From the NCBI GenBank assembly GCA_950295325.1, contig OX485805.1, positions 6,760,501 to 6,824,500 of the forward strand: a stretch of DNA of 64,000 bases, given 5' to 3'. Positions 57,073-64,000 of this stretch are shown here, piece after piece; within the stretch, counting starts at the first letter, position 1; every line of letters starts with the position of its first letter. Made by a program: the position numbers and the translations under genes. The stretch is from Polytrichum commune. Lineage: Eukaryota > Streptophyta > Polytrichopsida > Polytrichales > Polytrichaceae. Below the pieces are notes generated by a model, which saw only the letters and a program-made list of their open reading frames with translations, did not search any database and was not told where the DNA came from.

Positions 57073-59560
57073 TCTTCGTCAAAGAAGTGAGGTTTCCAAG
57101 TCCCTTGGGTAATGTTGTCAAGCTTCAACATCCCCACAAATCAATTTCCGTCAAAGAAGTGAGGTTTCTAAGTTCCTCGGGTAATGTTGTCAAGCTTGAA
57201 CATCCCCCCAAATCAATCTCCGTCAAAGAAGTGAGGTTTCCAAGTCCCTTGGGTAATGTTGTCAAGCTTGAACATCCCCCCAAATCAATCTCCGTCAAAG
57301 AACTGAGGTTTCCAAGTCCCTCGGGTAATGTTGTCAAGCTTGAACATCCCCACAAATGAATCTCTGTCAAAGAAGTGAGGTTTCCAAGGCCTTCGGGTAA
57401 TGTTGTCAAGCTTGTACATCCCCCCAAATCAATCACCGTCAAAGAAGTGAGGTTTCCAAGGCCTTCGGGTAATGTTGTCAAGCTTGAACATCCCCCCAAA
57501 TCAATCACCGTCAAAGAAGTGAGGTTTCCAAGTCCCTCGGGTAATGTTGTCAAGCTTGAACATCCCCACAAATGAATCTTTGTCAAAGAAGTGAGGTTTC
57601 CAAGGCCTTCGGGTAATGTTGTCAAGCTTGTACATCCCCCCAAATCAATCACCGTCAAAGAAGTGAGGTTTCCAAGGCCCTCGGGTAATGTTGTCAAGCT
57701 TGAACATCCCCCCAAATCAATCACCGTCAAAGAAGTGAGGTTTCCAAGTCCCTTGGGTAATGTTGTCAACCTCCAACAATCACACAAATTAAGCTTCGTC
57801 AAAGAAGAGAGGTTTCCAAGCCCTTCGGGTAATGTTGTCAAGCTTGAACATCCCCACAAATGAATCTTTGTCAAAGAAGTGAGGTTTCCAAGCCCTTCGG
57901 GTAATGTTGTCAAGCTTGTACATCCCCCCAAATCAATCACCGTCAAAGAACTGAGGTTTCCAAGTCCCTCGGGTAATGTTGTCAAGCTTGAACATCCCCA
58001 CAAATGAATCTCTGTCAAAGAAGTGAGGTTTCCAAGGCCTTCGGGTAATGTTGTCAAGCTTGTACATCCCCCCAAATCAATCACCGTCAAAGAAGTGAGG
58101 TTTCCAAGGCCTTCGGGTAATGTTGTCAAGCTTGAACATCCCCCCAAATCAATCACCGTCAAAGAAGTGAGGTTTCCAAGTCCCTCGGGTAATGTTGTCA
58201 AGCTTGAACATCCCCACAAATGAATCTTTGTCAAAGAAGTGATGTTTCGAAGGCCTTCGGGTAATGTTGTCAAGCTTGTACATCCCCCCAAATCAATCAC
58301 CGTCAAAGAAGTGAGGTTTCCAAGGCCCTCGGGTAATGTTGTCAAGCTTGAACATCCCCCCAAATCAATCACCGTCAAAGAAGTGAGGTTTCCAAGTCCC
58401 TCGGGCAATGTTGTCAAGCTCCAACAATAACGCAAATTAAGCTTCGTTAAAGAAGTGAGGTTTCCAAATCCCTCGGGTAATGCTGTCAAGCTTGAACATG
58501 CCCCCAAATCAATCTCCGTCAAAGAAGTGAGGTTTCCAAGTCCCTCGGGTAATGTCAAGCTTGAACATCCCCCCAAATCAATCTTCGTCAAAGAACTGAG
58601 GTTTCCAAGTCCCTCAGGTAATGTTGTCAAGCTTGAACATCCCCCCAAATCAATCACCGTCAATGAAGTGAGGTTTCCAAGTCCCTTGGATAATGTTGTC
58701 AAGCTTGAACATCCCCGCAAATCAATCTTCGTCAAAGAAGAGAGGTTTCCAAGCCCTTCGGATAATGTTGTCAAGCTTGAACATCTCCACAAATGAATCT
58801 TCGTCAAAGAAATGAGGTTTCCAAGGCCTTCGGGTAATGTTGTCAAGCTTGTACATCCCCCCAAATCAATCACCGTCAAAGAAGTGAGGTTTCCAAGGCC
58901 TTCGGGTAATGTTGTCAAGCTTGAACATCCCCCCAAATCAATCACCGTCAAAGAAGTGAGGTTTCCAAGTCCCTTGGGTAATGTTGTCAACCTCCAACAA
59001 TCACGCAAATTAAGCTTCGTCAAAGAAGAGAGGTTTCCAAGCCCTTCGGGTAATGTTGTCAAGCTTGAACATCCCCACAAATCAATCACCGTCAAAGAAG
59101 TGAGGTTTCCAAGTCCCTTGGGTAATGTTGTCAACCTCCAACAATCACGCAAATTAAGCTTCGTTAAAGAAGTGAGGTTTCCAAGTCCCTTGGGTAATGT
59201 TGTCAAGCTTGAACATCCCCACAAATCAATTTCCGTCAAAGAAGTGAGGTTTCCAAGTCCCTCTGGTAATGTTGTCAAGCTTGAACAAGCACGCAAATTA
59301 AGCTTTGTCAAAGAAGTCAGGTTTCCAAGTCCCTTGGGTAATGTTGTCAAGCTTGAACATTCCCTTAAATCAATCTTTGTCAAAGAAGTGAGGTTTCCAA
59401 GTTCCTCAGGTAATGTTGTTAACCTCCAACACCTAGTCAAATTCAAGTGTGTCAAGGAAGTCAAGTTTCCAAGTCCCTCATCCAATGCTTCGATGTTTCC
59501 CATTCCCTCTATATTAAAGCTTTTCAAAGAATGCAATTCCCACAGTTCCTTAGGAAGTTG
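55336..59560 (-). repeat. 72 bp LRR-coding tandem array with 216 bp higher-order units
   Basis: The unit is 72 bp (24 residues). Many units are identical or nearly so, and blocks of three recur exactly every 216 bp (for example starting at 57375, 57591, 58023 and 58239). The pattern points to recent unequal crossing-over or gene conversion. Because the unit is a multiple of three, one antisense frame is also open, which makes spurious plus-strand frames (RFPSPSGNVVKLEHPPKSI). Confidence 0.95.
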
Positions 59561-62500
59561 TTGAAAGTTTCCATTTATAAAAATGGCCTTCAATTGACAT
59601 AAATGTTCTTGGCTGTTTAAATGAGGATCTTTGAATAGTCGGAAGTCGGTTGATGTATTGTTGGTATCATCTTGAATTGCCAATAGTCGAAGATTGCTTA
59701 GATCCAAGTCTAAACAATAGTTTTGACCTTGTAAATGGCACTCCAAACTTTTATACAATATACCTTCAACTTTCTTGGTGCCCTGCTTTGCAAGATGTAA
59801 AAATTATATAAAAAACTAACAAAGTCTCAATACAATCATATAAAATGTTTTGCAAAAATATGGAATAAAGAAAATCATTGCAATAATTAGACAAGAATCT
59901 AAATTCTTTATGAACAACTTGACCATCATAAACATTTAACTAATGGTCCAAGAAAATCCAAATCGAATTACACACTTTGTTTGCATAGACTTTACAACAT
60001 GGAACACGCAATGAAAAAAAAGAATCATTCATTACATTCGTACCTCCTTTATGGATTGAGTTGAAGAACTCAAGTCCACGCTCCGAACTCGAGTGCCCAA
60101 GTATTCTCCATCCTTTTCCACAATCATTCGTCCCATGTCACGTAGTTGGTCGTGCATTTCTATGTCTCCATATTTGTCAACATTTACCAATGACCGCTCG
60201 ATCAACATATTGAAGGATTGTCTTGGGGGGATATCATTCATGGTCCACACGTGCAAGGCTCTATCTATTGACATGCCTTGAGGCCACACATCCTTGCAAA
60301 AGAAGAATGCTATGTCCAAAAACATATTTTTTTCATCCATTCCCAATCCATCAAAGCTTATCTTCAATGTGCTCCAAAGCTTCGTGTCTTCAAATTCTTC
60401 GTCACCATCCAAACATCTTCCCCTTTTCATTCTTCGTAATGCTCGTTCCCAACATCGCAACCTCCATTTATCCCGCAAAAATGCACCCAATACTCCTAGG
60501 CTTAAAGGCAAGCCGTTGCAAGCTTCCACTATTCTTCCTCCTATATCACAAAATCCAATTGGTAAAGAACCTCCGGACCCACATGAATGAAGAATAAAAA
60601 GCTCTTTTGCTGCATTTCCATCCAATGTCTCAACATCTATTTTGCCATTCTCTTCCACACGGTGTTTAATCTTGTCCCAATGGCGGGTTGTCATAATCAA
60701 TGTGATGCCCACGTTGTCCCTCAAAATATCCGGACGGAGAACTTCATCTAGTTGATCTTCATCCTTTATGTCGTCCAATATTATGATAACCTTCTTACCA
60801 TCCATGAATTCCTTCACCTTGTTTTGTGCATCCACCAATTTTTTTGGCAAGCTTTCAGGATCTTCTCCAAACTCTTTGAACATGTCACATACAATTCCAA
60901 GTGAATCACTTCTATTCTTCAAGTCTTTGGCAAAATATGATGCATTGTATGTGGACTTCAATTCATGAAATATGTGATTTGCCAATGTAGTTTTCCCAAT
61001 TCCACCCATGCCAATGACACCCAAAATCCTCACTTCCTTGAGACGATCCTTGACTTTTGTAAGGTTTCGTTCAAGACCAACCACCATGTTGTTCACTTGC
61101 ATGGTTGATTCATTCACCTACATAAATAGCGCATGCAATAAGAACATAATTCTCATTCAAAATCACACCCTCAAAGACCTGCATTTAATCCAAATCAATA
61201 GAAATAACAAGCTATAATTAGACTAGGAAACACCAAAATATTACTTACCTCTCTAACATGTTTCTCCTTGACCTTCTTTGCCTTCTCAATTCTTGATTCC
61301 TTTTGGAGCGTGGCTCCATCGTTTTTAAACTCGGGATGTAGGCTTGTCGAATATGATCCTCTCAAAAACTTTTTCTTCAAATCAATCAATTTTTCACAAA
61401 TTTTCGAAAATGTCGGCCTTCGTAAAGGATCCTCCACCCAACATTCCTCGATCAACCTCATAAGCTCTTCACAATTCATTGGCAATTGCGGCCTCTCAAA
61501 TTCCTTAATTTTTTCCAAAATGTCTTTACATTTCACAAGACTCCCAAATGGAGCACTTCGTGACAAGATCTCTGAACATGTCATAGCAAACGACCATACA
61601 TCAGCTTGAAATAGACTTGCATGAGGTTCAAGCTTTTGATCAATTATCTCCGGTGCCATGTATCTAAGTGTACCAACACGATAGCACGTTTTTCCCTTGG
61701 GAACTTTGCTTGGAACCTCAACATTGGAAGTACCATAGTCAACCAACTTGACCAAATATCGCCTAGAATTCAATTTTCCTCCTTCGATGGAATTGGGTCT
61801 CATGAGCACATTGTCCGGCTTCAAATCAAGATGGGCAACATGCATGTCATGAAGATAACACATGCCACTTGCAATTTGATGCATGATATCAATTGCAAGA
61901 AGATATGATAACGGTTTGGACTGCTTCTCCAACATGCCACTCAAGCTCATGTCCATGAACTCCATCACCAAATACAAATTCTCCAAAGGAACTTCAAGTG
62001 TTGAATATTCAACACTTGGTGAATTCCCAAGAGTCGAAGAACACAACTCGTCTATGCTCCCACCAAGTCCACAATATATAAATTTGATGAGATTTGGATG
62101 GCTCAAGCCTGCCAAAATACCAACCTCTTTGCGGTCATTTTTTATTCTATCTGAAACTGGCAAAATACCAACCTCTTTGTGGACATTTTCGGAAGTTCCA
62201 TCTGGAATTGGCAAAATTTTTGTTGCACATTTAAATCCCAACCACATTGATTCATACACAACACCAAATCCTCCTTCCCCAATTTGTTTCAAAAGTTTTG
62301 GTTTCAATGAATCAATGACAATTGGAACCTTCACACTGCTGAGTTCTCCACCCTCAAGTTGCGAGTCCCCCAATCTTTGCCATAAATAGTCTCTGCATTC
62401 ATATTTGCTACCATCTTTGAGACTTTCTTGAAGAATTTTTTCGTCGTCCTCAATTTCTTTCAAGGTCGGCATGTCTAGATCAATGGTAGACATGACATGT

Positions 62501-63027
62501 TGCGACTGTGGATGGCTTGTTGAATGCATCTCAAGTATCACATCCCAACAACACCTCAAATCGGACACAAGTTCTCGAAAAGCCTCCTTGTTATTTATTT
62601 GCAATGCAATTGCTTGACTTCGATTTTGATTTCCACATTCACTCATCACAACTCCGAATTTTTGTGTAATGCAACATAGCTCCTCAATTGCAACACCGAG
62701 CTCTTGGACCTCACTATTGGATCTGATCATCTCCCGAACACATACTTCGACTTCTTTAATCTTGGTGAGAAGATGCTTACATTGCTTCTTGTTCAATACT
62801 TCATTTCCATTTGAAATCCCTTCAAGTCTACGTATTTCTTCCTCTTGCCATTGCAGTAAACCTCTAACATCATATTTCTCAATGGTTCCTCTTTGCTGTA
62901 AATCTCCAACATCATGTTTGTCAATGGTTCTTCTTTGCCGACATGTCCAAAACATCATAAAGCAAGTTCCAATAAAATCCCAAAATCTTGATAGTTGCTC
63001 AAAAAACAATTCGAAAAGCTTCGCCAT
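57125..63027 (-). CDS. Kinase / NB-ARC / LRR resistance protein (PNL class) with MLKL/RPW8-like N-terminus
   Basis: Three exons join in phase: 63027-61249, 61117-60044 and 59782-57125. I chose the start MAKLFELFF for its better context and because a possible acceptor lies just upstream of the longer frame at 63138. Residues 1-30 are a hydrophobic amphipathic helix. Residues ~55-175 are a helical bundle like the HeLo/RPW8/MLKL domain. Residues ~245-555 are a kinase: GEGGFGVVY, Lys 270, HLDLKPDN (399-406), DYG (430-432), APE (458-460). It is non-RD, with DYG for DFG, but keeps the key Lys and both Asp. The NB-ARC follows: GMGGIGKTT, VIIILDDI, TTR, CNGLPLSLG, MFLDIAFFF, MHD. Then come about 33 LRRs. 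The TGA at 57127-57125 truncates the array, giving about 1836 residues. It would be an intracellular immune receptor. Confidence 0.85.
60044..61117 (-). CDS. NB-ARC exon of the resistance gene
   Basis: The exon codes 358 residues between a GT-AG acceptor (ending 61118) and the donor at 60043. Motifs by exon residue: P-loop 36-44, kinase 2 (VIIILDDI) 110-117, RNBS-B (LIMTTR) 140-145, GLPL 202-205, RNBS-D (MFLDIAFFF) 265-273 and MHD 321-323. LDD with Asp ending kinase 2 is more typical of TIR-type than CC-type NLRs in flowering plants, though the N-terminal partner here is a kinase. All nucleotide-binding residues are intact, so the switch could work. Confidence 0.92.
61249..63027 (-). CDS. N-terminal helical bundle plus protein kinase exon of the resistance gene
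   Basis: One long exon encodes the N-terminal bundle (NKKQCKHLLTKIKEVEVCVR and following helices), a linker and the kinase. A 42 bp duplication makes RRTIDKHDVGDLQQ / RGTIEKYDVRGLLQ. A 48 bp tandem duplication (from 62113 and 62161) repeats KEVGIL(P/A) between the beta-3 Lys and helix C, so two candidate helix-C Glu residues exist. The kinase is most like plant Tyr-kinase-like/Raf-type domains. In plants and animals MLKL proteins pair such a bundle with a (pseudo)kinase to permeabilise membranes, so the same output is possible here; that is inference. Confidence 0.8.
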
Positions 63028-63138
63028 GATGAAATATTTCCTAGAAAACCATATTGTCTCGATCGCCAACAAGTGTCCAAAGAAATGGTAATCAACGTGG
63101 TTCCAACCATATAAAGTGGTCACTCCATCTGCAAACAT

Positions 63139-64000
63139 CCATGTAACAAAAAGTCATAGTGACAACCACTTTACATCTCCACAACTACAAATTTACATTG
63201 ACATAGGTACATACAAATTGTCATTAATGTAACCAATAATAAATGCAAGCATATAAATCTAGTTAATTGTGGCCCCAAATGCTCTCTTATTAGCAGCATG
63301 TCAAACACGACAAGAGCACCATCCCTTTTGTTTCCTATACACATGTATTTTTTGAGTATTTAGATAGGGGCTAACATGCTCAAATTCATTATTATTCCAA
63401 AATACTCCCCAATCCCTAAATATATAACATTTAATTAAGATCATGGAAGTACAAATTCAATACACTTTACACCACATAAGTGTAGTATATTTCATAAACT
63501 TCATTGCTTCATTCATCAACTGAGTAAGTGCACAACATGAATAACTACACAATGGTCCCCTGAGACAAGAATTAAGTTCTAGATTAAATTCAAGAATAAA
63601 AATTATACTTTATGATATTTTTAGTCAATGAAAAATAAGGCGAACTTATCGACTCGACATGTCCCATAGGCTCCTCCGAATCAACTTATAAGGCACTTGT
63701 TGCTAAAAATGGATGGTCACCCAAATGCAAGTCGTCAAGTGCTAGGAAGCAACACTCCATTCAATCTCCCTATCAAAAACTTCAAGCAACCTCTTGAAAA
63801 TAAATACTCTCAAATGTACAAATTCATGATTTTAGTTAAATTAAATATTTATACTCCTATTTTTGTCCCGGTAATCAACACATATTGTCATCTTTGTGCT
63901 TAGTTCAATGGAGATTGACTTTGGATGCAGTGAAGATGAGAGGTATAAAATTACCTTGAATGTCTTCAAAATTTGAAGATTACAACACTCTGTTCATCAA
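63139..64000. promoter_or_regulatory. 5' flank of the resistance gene
   Basis: No protein gene is seen. On the minus strand a donor-like 'attcaag|gtaatt' near 63957-63951 and an acceptor-like 'tttgcag' near 63133-63127 suggest a 5' UTR exon running off the window end and an intron of about 0.8 kb. The promoter would then lie outside. The plus frame 63697-63903 has no motif. Confidence 0.4.

Noticed and set aside
55502-59564. Long plus-strand open frames made of RFPSPSGNVVKLEHPPKSI-like repeats
   Set aside because: They are antisense shadows of the 72 bp LRR units. A unit divisible by three with no stop in one antisense frame stays open by construction.

Overview
The window looks like nuclear DNA of a land plant outside the seed plants, most likely a moss. 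It is AT-rich, its genes have short exons with GT-AG introns, and it is full of plant transposons (CACTA, hAT, copia, Tigger/pogo-like). It also holds a kinase / NB-ARC / leucine-rich-repeat resistance gene, a domain order I know from mosses (the PNL class of Physcomitrium). The moss call is inference; no ribosomal or organellar marker is present.

Layout. 0.9-4.8 kb (minus): an intact five-exon gene for a 955-residue DDE/RNase H-like protein of an uncharacterised, widely scattered eukaryotic family. 6.7-25.6 kb (plus): a large multi-exon gene with a ParB/sulfiredoxin-like 'DGNHRR' region followed by a degenerate beta-class DNA amino-methyltransferase domain. It carries frameshifts and a stop codon. 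Two of its introns hold arrays built on a ~61 bp module with a recurring palindrome. A third intron holds a nested insertion: a retroposon with a 19 bp target duplication, itself split by a 6.8 kb CACTA element that carries an apparently complete LEA14 gene and a broken Ppx/GppA fragment. A small Tigger-like element lies in the last intron. 26.0-30.4 kb: palindromic repeats, then a GC-rich CCGGA-laden element with a gag-like coding region (minus). 31-54.6 kb: mostly decayed transposon and intergenic DNA, with a hAT dimerisation-domain relic, a copia relic, several inverted-repeat structures and microsatellites. 54.6-63.1 kb (minus): a resistance gene with an MLKL/RPW8-like helical N-terminus, a protein kinase, an NB-ARC and a very long, recently homogenised 72 bp LRR array. 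A nonsense codon and a one-base frameshift break the array.

Biology. The resistance gene would be an intracellular immune receptor. The LEA14 copy would be a stress protectant mobilised by a transposon. The ParB-like/methyltransferase gene, with dozens of repeat modules and about twenty palindromes in its own introns, is the most unusual object here: either a bacterial-type methyltransferase captured long ago, or the core of an unrecognised mobile or partition-like unit. All exon joins were made by eye from splice consensus and reading frame; no database search was run.
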